A stretch of 64,000 nucleotides of DNA. It comes from JBCDCB01 sp039182735. GTDB taxonomy: Bacteria > Planctomycetota > Phycisphaerae > Phycisphaerales > UBA1924. The notes below the pieces were generated by a model. The model was not told where the DNA came from. It made no database searches and was given only the letters and a program-made list of their open reading frames with translations. The position numbers and the translations under genes were made by a program. Every line of letters begins with the position of its first letter. Within the stretch, counting starts at the first letter, position 1. The stretch spans positions 1 to 64,000 of the forward strand of contig JBCDCB010000003.1 of NCBI GenBank assembly GCA_039182735.1. The letters run 5' to 3'. This document shows positions 1-7,519 of the stretch, one piece after another.

Positions 1-1176
1 AAGGAGTCTTCCGGCGTCGTGGACGAGGAAGTGATCGCGGAGGTCGTCTCGAAGATGACGGGCGTGCCGCTGACGCGTCTGGAGAAGGAGGAGGCCGAGC
101 GTCTGCTCCAGCTCGAGGCGACGCTGCACGAGAAGGTCATCAGCCAGGACGACGCGATCAAGTCGATCAGCCGGGCGATCCGTCGTGCGCGTGCGGGCCT
201 GAAGGACCCGAAGCGTCCGATGGGTTCGTTCGTGTTCTGCGGCCCGTCGGGTGTGGGCAAGACGCTGCTCTCCAAGGCGCTCGCCGAGTTCATGTTCGGC
301 GACGACGAGTCGCTGATCATGCTCGACATGAGCGACTACATGGAGAAGCACAACGTGTCGCGTCTGGTCGGTGCGCCTCCCGGGTACGTCGGGTACGAAG
401 AGGGCGGCCAGCTCACGGAGCAGGTCCGCCGGCGTCCTTACTCGGTGGTGCTCTTCGACGAGATCGAGAAGGCGCACCCGGACGTGTTCAACATGCTCCT
501 CCAGATCATGGAAGAGGGGCGTCTGATCGACTCGTTCGGGCGGAGCGTGGACTTCCGCAACACGGTGCTGATCATGACGTCGAACATCGGCGCCGACCTC
601 ATCAAGGGCGGCGGCGGGTTCGGGTTCTCCAAGCGTGACGAGGAGCAGAACTTCGACAGCATCAAGACGGTGCTGATGAAGGAGATCGAGCGGTACTTCC
701 GCCCCGAGTTCCTCAACCGTCTTGATGACGTGATCGTCTTCCGCCCGCTGACGCGCGAGGACCTCGTGTCGATCGTGGACCTCGAGACCGGCAAGCTCGT
801 CACGCGTGTGCGCGAGCAGGGCTGGGTCATGGAGTTCGACGAGAAGGCCAAGGAGTTCCTGATCGAGAAGGGCTACAACCCCGACTTCGGCGCGAGGCCG
901 CTGCGCCGGGCGATCAGCCAGTTCGTGGAAGACCCGCTCAGCGAGGCGCTGCTGTCGGGGAACTTCCACGGCAAGAACAAGGTCATGGTGACGCGCGACG
1001 GCGAAGAAGAGAAACTCACCTTCGATGCGCAGGACGACGCGGAGATCCGCGCGATGTTCGAAGAGGAGCGCGCGAAGAAGCGTGCCGCGATGGAAGAGCG
1101 CGAGCAGAAGGGCGACGAGCCCTCCGACGACGCGCCGGCCGCCGCGGGCGCCGACGCGGGCAGCGAATCGACCTGA
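1..1176 (+). CDS. clpC: ATP-dependent Clp protease ATP-binding subunit ClpC, 3' part
   Basis: The reading frame is already open at base 1, so the 5' part lies outside the window; 391 codons are visible. They cover the end of the D1/linker region and the whole second AAA+ module. Walker A is GPSGVGKT (nt 241-264), Walker B is VVLFDE, the sensor-1 region is TSNIG, and an arginine-finger segment reads RPEFLNR. The C-terminal D2-small signature is GYNPDFGARPLRRAI. The tail is acidic and low-complexity. In the family, hexameric ClpC unfolds substrates and feeds them to ClpP in the cytoplasm. The segment before Walker A resembles ClpC more than ClpB. A strong terminator follows directly. Confidence 0.93.
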   Translation, partial: KESSGVVDEEVIAEVVSKMTGVPLTRLEKEEAERLLQLEATLHEKVISQDDAIKSISRAIRRARAGLKDPKRPMGSFVFCGPSGVGKTLLSKALAEFMFGDDESLIMLDMSDYMEKHNVSRLVGAPPGYVGYEEGGQLTEQVRRRPYSVVLFDEIEKAHPDVFNMLLQIMEEGRLIDSFGRSVDFRNTVLIMTSNIGADLIKGGGGFGFSKRDEEQNFDSIKTVLMKEIERYFRPEFLNRLDDVIVFRPLTREDLVSIVDLETGKLVTRVREQGWVMEFDEKAKEFLIEKGYNPDFGARPLRRAISQFVEDPLSEALLSGNFHGKNKVMVTRDGEEEKLTFDAQDDAEIRAMFEEERAKKRAAMEEREQKGDEPSDDAPAAAGADAGSEST

Positions 1177-1205
1177 TCTGCCCCGCCACAACGCACGGAA
1201 CTTGC

Positions 1206-1240
1206 GAGCCCGCTGGGAGACCGGCGGGCTCTTTCTTTTG
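1206..1240 (+). terminator. Rho-independent terminator of clpC
   Basis: A perfect 8-bp stem, GAGCCCGC (1206-1213) with GCGGGCTC (1224-1231), has a 10-nt loop and is followed by TTTCTTTTG. It starts 30 nt after the clpC stop. Confidence 0.8.
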
Positions 1241-2114
1241 TGACATGTCCGCACGAACGGTTGCACGCCTTCTCGGTCGTGCTATGGTTATGGCACGTCG
1301 ATGGGAGGGAAACCATTCGACAACAAGCGATTGCGGACGATCAACCCGGCGGTGATTGCATCGTGGGGATCGTTCGAGCACGGGCGTCCGTGACGGGACG
1401 CGGTGTGTATTCAGCGGCGCGATCGTTGCGCCGCGACAAGTCTCATCCTCCTGGGTTCGGCGTCGGCAGCGCCGGGCGCAGACACACACTCGCTCTCTCT
1501 CATGCGTACAAACAGCGAGCCCTCCGGCGCAGACCTGTGGCGGGGGGGATTCAAAGAAACCGTGCTCGCGAATGAAGGATCGCGTGGTTCGGGAACTTGC
1601 CATGCAGGGTGCCGCACACCCGATCGCACAAGGATGCCGGGAGCGTTTCGTGGAGAAGCGCTTTCGGATGGACGGTGCGGTCCCTCACGGTCCCGGGCCG
1701 TTGAAGCGGTCGAGGGCCGTTTGTCGGAGCGTTGGTTCGGCTGGATGTCGAGGAACTCCCGAAAATGCTCGGTTGATTCCTTGCATCCGTTGAAACCGGC
1801 GGTACCGTCACAATTGGAATGCGGGGAACCGCGTTCGAGGTCGAGGGAACACGTCACGCTTCGCGTCCTGTGGGAGGGAACGCGGGGCTCCAACACACGA
1901 GCTGGTCACGACAACGCCGCCGTTGTTTCCGTGTTTTCGTAGATCGCGTCTCGCTACATGCGGGACGCCCTTGCTCCGGTTGGGAGGCCGAGGCGGGGGA
2001 TTGCCGAGCGTCGCTTTGTGGGTCCACAGGAGGGCCACAGGCGTGAGGCAGTATGGAGGGCCGGCGGCCTGCGGGTTGGCCGGACAGAGGGATTTCCTTC
2101 GGGAGGAACACGTT
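1241..2114. other. Long non-coding region upstream of the first PEP-CTERM gene
   Basis: About 870 nt hold no convincing gene: the open frames present have poor codon character and no recognisable protein. GC content appears lower than in the flanking genes. Visible structure includes two neighbouring hairpins: GCGTCC...GGACGC near 1384-1400, and a perfect 7-bp stem GCGGCGC/GCGCCGC at 1414-1434 around the loop GATCGTT. Neither is followed by a T-run. The region may contain a long leader or a small RNA, but nothing proves this. Confidence 0.5.
1261..1288 (+). promoter_or_regulatory. Possible sigma-70-type promoter
   Basis: TTGCAC (1261-1266) and TATGGT (1283-1288) are separated by 16 nt, just after the clpC terminator. 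It would drive a long leader or an unrecognised small RNA ahead of the gene at 2115. It was judged by eye against the sigma-70 consensus only. Confidence 0.35.
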
Positions 2115-2819
2115 ATGAAGACTGCGATCGCTGCTGTTTCTGTTCTCGCCATTTCGGGTGCCGCGTTCGGTCAGGCTTGGAACGAGTCCGGCGACGCCGG
2201 TGACGCCGTTGGCGCCGCCGCGCAGGTCGTGACCGGCTCCGGCGCGCTGACCGCCATCAACGGCTCGACCGACGCCGGCGCCGGTGACCTCACCGACGCC
2301 TACGTCATCCGCATCACCGATGGTTCGGCGTTCTTCGCTTCGACGGACAACACCATCGCCGGTGACTCGGACTTCGATACCCGCCTGTGGCTCTTCGACC
2401 TGGCCGGCAACGCCGTCCTCGGCAACGACGACAGCACCGCGGGTGCCGCGAACTTCTCGTTCCAGTCGTTCCTCTCGGACGCCGCCAACTACACGGCGCA
2501 GCCCGGTGGCGGCACGGTCGATCCCAGCGCCACCGGCGCGACGATCGCCCCCGGCGACTACATCCTCGCGATCTCCGGCTTCTCGCAGGAAGCCTTCGAC
2601 GCCAACGGCGTCCGCACGATCGACATGGCCGTTGACTTCGATGCGCTGCACGGTCCCAACGCCGCCTCGACCGGCGTGCTCGACTCGTGGGAAGACACCG
2701 GCTTCGAAGCCACCGGCAGCTACTCCATCGCTCTCGGCGGTGCCGAGTTCATCCCCGCGCCCGGCGCGGTCGCGATGCTCGGCCTCGGTGGCCTCGCCGC
2801 CGCTCGCCGTCGCCGCTAA
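2115..2819 (+). CDS. Exported PEP-CTERM-like protein, tandem paralogue A
   Basis: The 234-aa protein starts at ATG 2115, preceded by a GGGAGGA ribosome site. The N-terminus is a Sec signal peptide (MKTAIAAVSVLAISGAAFGQ, cleavage expected near AFG-Q). The body is acidic, Gly/Ala/Asp rich, and contains FDTRLWLFDLAGNAVLGNDD and DYILAISGF. These resemble the Ca-binding beta-sandwich repeats (DVUA0089/PPC-like) of planctomycete exported proteins. The C-terminus carries PAPGAVAMLGLGG, a short hydrophobic stretch and a run of four arginines, which is a PEP-CTERM-like sorting tail. It is therefore probably surface-anchored or secreted after processing. The precise function is unknown. The paralogue at 3334 is nearly identical in the core. 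Confidence 0.85.
   Translation: MKTAIAAVSVLAISGAAFGQAWNESGDAGDAVGAAAQVVTGSGALTAINGSTDAGAGDLTDAYVIRITDGSAFFASTDNTIAGDSDFDTRLWLFDLAGNAVLGNDDSTAGAANFSFQSFLSDAANYTAQPGGGTVDPSATGATIAPGDYILAISGFSQEAFDANGVRTIDMAVDFDALHGPNAASTGVLDSWEDTGFEATGSYSIALGGAEFIPAPGAVAMLGLGGLAAARRRR
2349..2449 (+). repeat. 101-nt perfect direct repeat, copy 1
   Basis: These bases are identical to 3565-3665 (offset 1216). They encode the conserved core of the two tandem exported paralogues. A second block of roughly 95 nt, beginning near 2502 and 3718, differs at only one position that I could see. Confidence 0.85.
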
Positions 2820-2879
2820 TCCCGATCCGGGATACCGGCAGACTCGCATCATCTAAAGCGAGCACAGTTTGCACACACG

Positions 2880-2914
2880 CGGGCGGGCGCTTCGGCGTCC
2901 GCCCGTTGTTTTTG
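2880..2914 (+). terminator. Rho-independent terminator, copy 1
   Basis: An 11-bp stem with one G-U pair (CGGGCGGGCGC with GCGTCCGCCCG) closes a TTCG tetraloop and is followed by TTGTTTTT. The same hairpin and flanks recur after the downstream paralogue. Confidence 0.88.
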
Positions 2915-3333
2915 TATGAAGACAGGGTGAGAACGGTTCAGTTCGTGTGCGGCAGACTTTCACGCGATCCGAGCGAATCTCGCAACTAGATCTTGCACCT
3001 TCTTCAAAATTGGATACCATTTTCGGACGTGGGCCGGGAGGCTCACCGAAGGATGCGATTCGACACGTCACAAAGGGAATCGGGGCACAGGTCCGTCCCG
3101 TTCCCGCCGCCGAAAGCACACCTGCCAACTTCGCGTCATGTACGCGGTGCTTACGGGGTTCTCCGATCGATTCGCGTGATGTCTCGCCGTGCCGAAGGGT
3201 GCGGCGGTGATTTGTCGAGTACGCCTTGATCGCGGACGCGATCGATCGTTCTCGGCTTGAAGAGATGAGTGGCGTCTTCGGGCGTCGAGAACCCGACGCC
3301 CTTCGCGTCAGATTGCTTTAGGAGGACAGAGGA
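2915..3333. other. Non-coding leader of paralogue B
   Basis: About 420 nt show no plausible gene. A hairpin GGGCGTC (3280-3286)/GACGCCC (3295-3301) lies about 30 nt before the start codon and has no T-run, so it is a leader structure rather than a terminator. TTTAGGAGGACAG just before the ATG is a strong ribosome site. Confidence 0.5.
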
Positions 3334-4035
3334 ATGATGAAGACGATCGCTGCCGTGTCGGTCCTGGCTCTCGCTGGTTCCGCTTCCGCTCAGTGGGTCG
3401 AAGTTGGTGACGCCGGCGATGCCGTCGGTGCCGCGGCGCAGACCCCGCTCGGCTCGGGCACGCTCGCGAGCATTTCCGGCTCGACCGATGCCGGCGCCGG
3501 TGACCTGACCGACGCGTACATCATCACCATCAAAGATGGTGCGAACTTCTCGGCTTCGACCGATAACACCATCGCCGGTGACTCGGACTTCGATACCCGC
3601 CTGTGGCTCTTCGACCTGGCCGGCAACGCCGTCCTCGGCAACGACGACAGCACCGCGGGTGCCGCCAACTTCTCCTTCCAGTCGTTCCTGGCCTCGCCCG
3701 CGGTCTTCGCGGCGCAGCCCGGTGGCGGCACGGTCGATCCCAGCGCCACCGGCGTGACGATCGCCCCCGGCGACTACATCCTCGCGATCTCCGGCTTCTC
3801 GCAGGAAGCCCTCGACGCCAACCTGGATCGCACGATCGATCTGGCCGTTGACTTCGACGCGCTGCACGGTCCCAACGCCGCCTCGACGGGCGTGCTCGAC
3901 TCGTGGGAAGACACCGGCTTCGAGGACACCGGCAGCTACACCATCGCGCTGACCGGCGCGTCCTTCGTCCCGGCTCCCGGCGCGGTCGCGATGCTCGGCC
4001 TCGGTGGTCTCGCCGCTGCTCGCCGTCGCCGCTGA
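3334..4035 (+). CDS. Exported PEP-CTERM-like protein, tandem paralogue B
   Basis: The 233-aa protein has the same architecture as the upstream neighbour: a signal peptide ending near SASAQ, an acidic beta-rich body with FDTRLWLFDLAGNAVLGNDD and DYILAISGFSQEA, and a PAPGAVAMLGLGG...RRRR tail. Two adjacent ATGs are possible starts (3334 or 3337), and the AGGAGG sequence suits either. The core DNA is identical to the upstream gene over 101 nt. The divergence lies in the signal peptide and in scattered surface positions. It is likely a recent tandem duplicate with the same extracellular role, which the sequence does not reveal. Confidence 0.85.
   Translation: MMKTIAAVSVLALAGSASAQWVEVGDAGDAVGAAAQTPLGSGTLASISGSTDAGAGDLTDAYIITIKDGANFSASTDNTIAGDSDFDTRLWLFDLAGNAVLGNDDSTAGAANFSFQSFLASPAVFAAQPGGGTVDPSATGVTIAPGDYILAISGFSQEALDANLDRTIDLAVDFDALHGPNAASTGVLDSWEDTGFEDTGSYTIALTGASFVPAPGAVAMLGLGGLAAARRRR
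3565..3665 (+). repeat. 101-nt perfect direct repeat, copy 2
   Basis: Identical to 2349-2449. It is the core of paralogue B and points to recent duplication or gene conversion. Confidence 0.85.
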
Positions 4036-4094
4036 ACCCGATAAGGGTTCCGGCACGCTCGTATGATCTCGCATGAGCTCGTATTGCACACACG

Positions 4095-4128
4095 CGGGCG
4101 GGCGCTTCGGCGTCCGCCCGTTGTTTTT
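4095..4128 (+). terminator. Rho-independent terminator, copy 2
   Basis: The same 11-bp TTCG hairpin and TTGTTTTT tail as after paralogue A, including the upstream TTGCACACACG sequence. The duplication unit therefore included the terminator. Confidence 0.88.
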
Positions 4129-4501
4129 GGGGATTCGCTTGCCAGCCCGTGTTCTGGTGCTAGGTTGACAAGTGGAAGCACGGGCCGAGGAGTCAGAACC
4201 ACAGGCCCAGACAAGTTGAGTAGCACGGGAATTTGAGAGTCCCACGTTGCAGAGAGACGTTCGGTCTTTTCCGGACGGTCGTTGCTGCGATGTCGATGAG
4301 GCTCCGCCCTTTGTGACTCGATCCGATCGACCGGCGCTCGGGAGGCTCCGCTCGAATCGGCTTCGCGTCGCACGCGATCACGGTGTGCTCGCGATCGGGT
4401 GGTCCGCGTTCATCGCATCGGGAACGTCCTTCTTGAGAGTCCGCACGGGCAATCAGCGCGATCGTTGCGCCGTCGGGGCGTGTGTAAGAGGGAGCAGAGA
4501 G
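4129..4501. other. Non-coding leader of the third exported-protein gene
   Basis: About 370 nt hold no supported gene. GCGCGATCGTTGCGCCG at 4456-4472, containing a 4-bp stem around GATCGTT, is the same 17-mer as at 1417-1433. A TTGACA box stands at 4165-4170, but I see no matching -10 hexamer at normal spacing. Confidence 0.45.
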
Positions 4502-5506
4502 ATGAACAGGGCTTGCAAAAAGTATGTGATCGCAACGCTCGCGCTTGGTGCGACCGGGAGTACCGCGGTCGCGGGCGACGACATCTTCTTGAACTTCGGC
4601 AACAGCGGTGCCGACCCGGTCGAGTCATTTGGCTTGCAGGGCGATCCGGGCAACGACGTCCGCGACGTCGTCATCCCGAACGGGCGCATCATCGGCAACA
4701 CCTCGTGGGACGGCATCCTGCAATCGGTCGCGCTCGGCACGCAGGGCGCCGACGCCTCCGTCCGTGTCGAGCCCAACGGGCTGCCCGCGGGCGTGGGTGT
4801 GAACATCCAGCTCGGCTCCGGCGGTACGTTCGCCGGGGAGCGCGGGTTCATGGGCATGAGCGATGCGCTGCTCGGCGTCACGGTCCCCGAGGGTTCGTGG
4901 GGCTTCGAGTTCTTCGAGCGCTTCGACAACAGCCCCGACAACGAGGACGCGCTGTGGAACGACCTCGACGTCACGCTCGACACCGCCGACGTCGCGTTCA
5001 GCACACGCTTCGACGGATCGACCGATCCGAACAACCAGTCGTTCCTCGAGGGCCCTCGGTTCCAGAGCATCTTCGATCGCCCCGTGGGCACGGGTCCGAA
5101 CGTGAACCAGGCGGGCATGATCGAACTCGACGCGATCCCCTTCTTCGTGAACGAGTCGGGGTTCTACAACTTCACCTCGCTGCAGAACTACGCGGGGTAC
5201 ATGCACCTGTACCGCGATGAGTTCGATCCGCTCCAGTCGGTGAGCGACACGCTCATCGAGGGCGACGACAACGGCGAGAGCGGGCTGACCGCCAACACGA
5301 CGTCGCAGTTCACCGACGTGTTTCTTGACGCCGATCGCACGTACTTCCTCGTCACCAGCGGGGACGATCCGGGCGATGTCGGCGAGTACTCCGTCTTCAT
5401 CAGCGGGCCGGGCGAGGCGTTCCTGATCCCCGCCCCCGGCGCGATGGCGCTCTTCGGGATGACCTTCGCAACCAACGCGCGCCGACGCCGGCGCACCCTG
5501 TCCTAA
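4502..5506 (+). CDS. Exported PEP-CTERM-like protein
   Basis: The 334-aa protein starts at ATG 4502, preceded by GAGGGAGCAGAGAG. The signal peptide runs to about TAVAG. The body (DIFLNFGNSGADPV..., SGFYNFTSLQNYAGYMHLYRDEFDP, RTYFLVTSGDDPGDVGEYSVFISGPG) looks like an extracellular beta-sandwich of the pre-peptidase C-terminal type. The C-terminus IPAPGAMALFGM followed by basic RRRRR matches the sorting tail of the two upstream genes, though it is less hydrophobic. The protein is unrelated in sequence to paralogues A and B outside that tail. The function is unknown. Confidence 0.8.
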   Translation: MNRACKKYVIATLALGATGSTAVAGDDIFLNFGNSGADPVESFGLQGDPGNDVRDVVIPNGRIIGNTSWDGILQSVALGTQGADASVRVEPNGLPAGVGVNIQLGSGGTFAGERGFMGMSDALLGVTVPEGSWGFEFFERFDNSPDNEDALWNDLDVTLDTADVAFSTRFDGSTDPNNQSFLEGPRFQSIFDRPVGTGPNVNQAGMIELDAIPFFVNESGFYNFTSLQNYAGYMHLYRDEFDPLQSVSDTLIEGDDNGESGLTANTTSQFTDVFLDADRTYFLVTSGDDPGDVGEYSVFISGPGEAFLIPAPGAMALFGMTFATNARRRRRTLS

Positions 5507-5564
5507 CCGGGACTCCTCGGAGCGTCCCCCGATACACCGGGACGCACCAATGACTCAGTGCACG

Positions 5565-5597
5565 GTCGGCGCCGCGGAAACGCAGCGCCGACTGTTT
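5565..5597 (+). terminator. Possible weak terminator
   Basis: An 8-bp stem GTCGGCGC (5565-5572)/GCGCCGAC (5585-5592) is followed by TGTTTG. The T-run is weak, so it may only be an RNA structure. A better terminator lies 50 nt further on. Confidence 0.35.
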
Positions 5598-5638
5598 GAG
5601 GGCCGAAAGGTCTTCCCGGATGGTCTCTCTGCAAGGCG

Positions 5639-5676
5639 CGGCTCGGCGTTCTCTCCGCCGAGCCGTTCCGCTTTTT
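5639..5676 (+). terminator. Rho-independent terminator
   Basis: A perfect 10-bp stem CGGCTCGGCG (5639-5648)/CGCCGAGCCG (5656-5665) is followed by TTCCGCTTTTT. It ends transcription from the exported-protein gene before the convergent glycosyltransferase gene. Confidence 0.7.
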
Positions 5677-5679
5677 GCA

Positions 5680-6417
5680 TCACGGGCGACGCAGCGCGCA
5701 GCGCAGGATGACGCCGATCGCCTCGACGCCGTCGCGCCAGCCGATCTTCTTGCCCTCGGCATACGTGCGCCCCGCGTACGACACACCGACCTCGAAGATC
5801 CGCAGCGGCCTGCCGTCGATTCGCGTCTGCGACAGTCGCGCGACGAGTTCCGGCTCGATGCCGAAGCCGTTCTCGCGCAGTTCGAGTTCCTTCGCGACTC
5901 CGCACGTGAAGGCCTTGGTGCAGCACTCGACATCGCTCAGGTTGAGATTCGTGAAGACATTGCTGAGCAGGGTGATCGCGCCGTTGGCGACGCGGTGCCA
6001 GAAGTAGAGCACGCGGTGCGCCTCGCCCAAGAAACGCGATCCGATGACCGCGTCGGCCCCCCCGTCAAGGATCGGCGCGAGCACCCGCGCATGGTCGGCG
6101 GGCGAATACTCGAGATCGGCGTCGTGGATGAGCAGCACGTCGGCGTCATCAGTGGATTGCTTGATCGCGTGTTCGATCGCCGAGCGCACGGCGGCGCCCT
6201 TGCCGCGGTTGCGCTCGTGCAGGATTACATGTAGATCTTCACGGCTTTGCAAGAGCTGATCGATGATGTCGCGCGAGCCGTCGGTGGAGCCGTCGTCAAC
6301 GCTGATGATCCGGCGTTCGACACCGTCGGGCACCGGGTGCTCGTCGAATCGCTCGATCGCGCGCACGATCGTGGGCGCTTCGTTGTAGACCGACATGAGG
6401 ACGAAGAGGGTTGGCAT
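5680..6417 (-). CDS. Glycosyltransferase family 2
   Basis: The 245-aa protein is a single GT-A fold domain. The N-terminal strand reads LFVLMSVYNEAPTI; the substrate/metal region has SVDDGSTDGS and later IHDADLEYSP (the DxD-like motif). GSRFLGEAHRV and the C-terminal KKIGWRDG resemble polyprenyl-phosphate mannosyl/glucosyl transferases. No membrane segments are evident, so it is likely a cytoplasmic or peripheral enzyme moving a sugar from a nucleotide donor to a lipid carrier. The start lies only 4 nt from the stop of the upstream Kelch-like gene, so the two are probably cotranscribed. The acceptor is unknown. Confidence 0.85.
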   Translation of the reverse strand: MPTLFVLMSVYNEAPTIVRAIERFDEHPVPDGVERRIISVDDGSTDGSRDIIDQLLQSREDLHVILHERNRGKGAAVRSAIEHAIKQSTDDADVLLIHDADLEYSPADHARVLAPILDGGADAVIGSRFLGEAHRVLYFWHRVANGAITLLSNVFTNLNLSDVECCTKAFTCGVAKELELRENGFGIEPELVARLSQTRIDGRPLRIFEVGVSYAGRTYAEGKKIGWRDGVEAIGVILRCALRRP

Positions 6418-6421
6418 CGGA

Positions 6422-7483
6422 CTAGTAGGGCCCTTCGACCTTCCACGTGCCGCCCGGGCCGAGCCACGTCAACTCAAAGAGACGGTCGGCGATCTCTTGC
6501 ACATAGTTTCGTAAGTCGCGTTCGGGAATGGGACCTTCGACGCGGACCGTGTAGACCCCAACCGCATCGCACACCTCTACTCTAACACCGCAAATGTCTA
6601 GTTGAAACCTTTCATCACCTTCTTCGAGCGGGCCCAGTTCGATCCACTCAAAGGGCAAAGTCGACGGCGCAACGACCTCTCGTGTCAGGCTCGGGGGGTA
6701 CACGTTTGGTTCAGAGATGCTCCACCGCACGTTGTACAGAGTTTGCGGTTCGCTCTCTTTCACGCGTATCCATCGATGCGTTTCGAGCTTGAGGCGCCAA
6801 GAAGATGTTGAGCGATCATCCGAACCATGTGCGAGCCGGATGTCGGACGAGCCTCGAACGATGATCGCGTTGTTCGTCGGCTCGTACGACGCGTGGTGAT
6901 TCCGGATCCAGCCAGGGTGCTCGCCGGTTGTATGTACTCGATCGATGCGATAGGTCTCAGTGTCGAGCCGATGCACCGGAGTCGTGCCCGGCTTCCGGTG
7001 ATCCGGATAGCCCCAGTTCCCGATGATGTAGATCGAATCGCCGACGCGGGTCGTCGCATGGTGGTCCGTTGGCGTGAAGTCTTCGAGCGGGTACGTGTAA
7101 ATCTCGACCTTCCCGGTATCGAGCGTCACCCACGCTTCGTTGCCGTTGGGCGTCAGGACGATCACGTCGTTGTAGATGCAGAAGTCCGGGTCGTAGGAGT
7201 CTTCGTGCTGACCGGCGATGCAGATGATCCGGCCGTCCGGCATGCGCGTGCGTGTCATGCCGAAACGATCGAAGCACCAGTCCGGAAGGTTTGGGCCATA
7301 CCCGAAGTCGGGCCCTTCAGACTCGAAGTGGTCGTCCTCCAGGCCAAGCGACTCCCGCGCGATGAACGGATTTCCACCGCGCCGCACCATCCACTCCCAG
7401 ACAGGATTGTCCGACCGCTGCGGATTGGAGGTGCCGAACCGGCGCTTGCAGAACTTCAGGAATGTCTCGGCGGTCATCTCCAT
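6422..7483 (-). CDS. Kelch-like beta-propeller protein of unknown function
   Basis: The 353-aa protein has no signal peptide or membrane segment. Its middle shows repeated blade-like segments: MPDGRIICIAGQ, DVIVLTPNGNEAWVTLDT, HATTRVGDSIYIIGNWG and IIVRGSSDIRL. Each has a turn plus Gly and aromatic residues as in Kelch/galactose-oxidase propellers. The start is flanked by a GTTTTTGGAGAT-free but AT-richer stretch, and overall base composition appears lower in GC than dnaB upstream and the glycosyltransferase downstream, so horizontal acquisition is possible. It lies 36 nt after dnaB on the same strand. A binding or scaffold role is a guess from fold only. Confidence 0.6.
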   Translation of the reverse strand: MEMTAETFLKFCKRRFGTSNPQRSDNPVWEWMVRRGGNPFIARESLGLEDDHFESEGPDFGYGPNLPDWCFDRFGMTRTRMPDGRIICIAGQHEDSYDPDFCIYNDVIVLTPNGNEAWVTLDTGKVEIYTYPLEDFTPTDHHATTRVGDSIYIIGNWGYPDHRKPGTTPVHRLDTETYRIDRVHTTGEHPGWIRNHHASYEPTNNAIIVRGSSDIRLAHGSDDRSTSSWRLKLETHRWIRVKESEPQTLYNVRWSISEPNVYPPSLTREVVAPSTLPFEWIELGPLEEGDERFQLDICGVRVEVCDAVGVYTVRVEGPIPERDLRNYVQEIADRLFELTWLGPGGTWKVEGPY

Positions 7484-7519
7484 TGCGGAGATCGTAGAGC
7501 TTGACAGGCGTGCTGCGAG

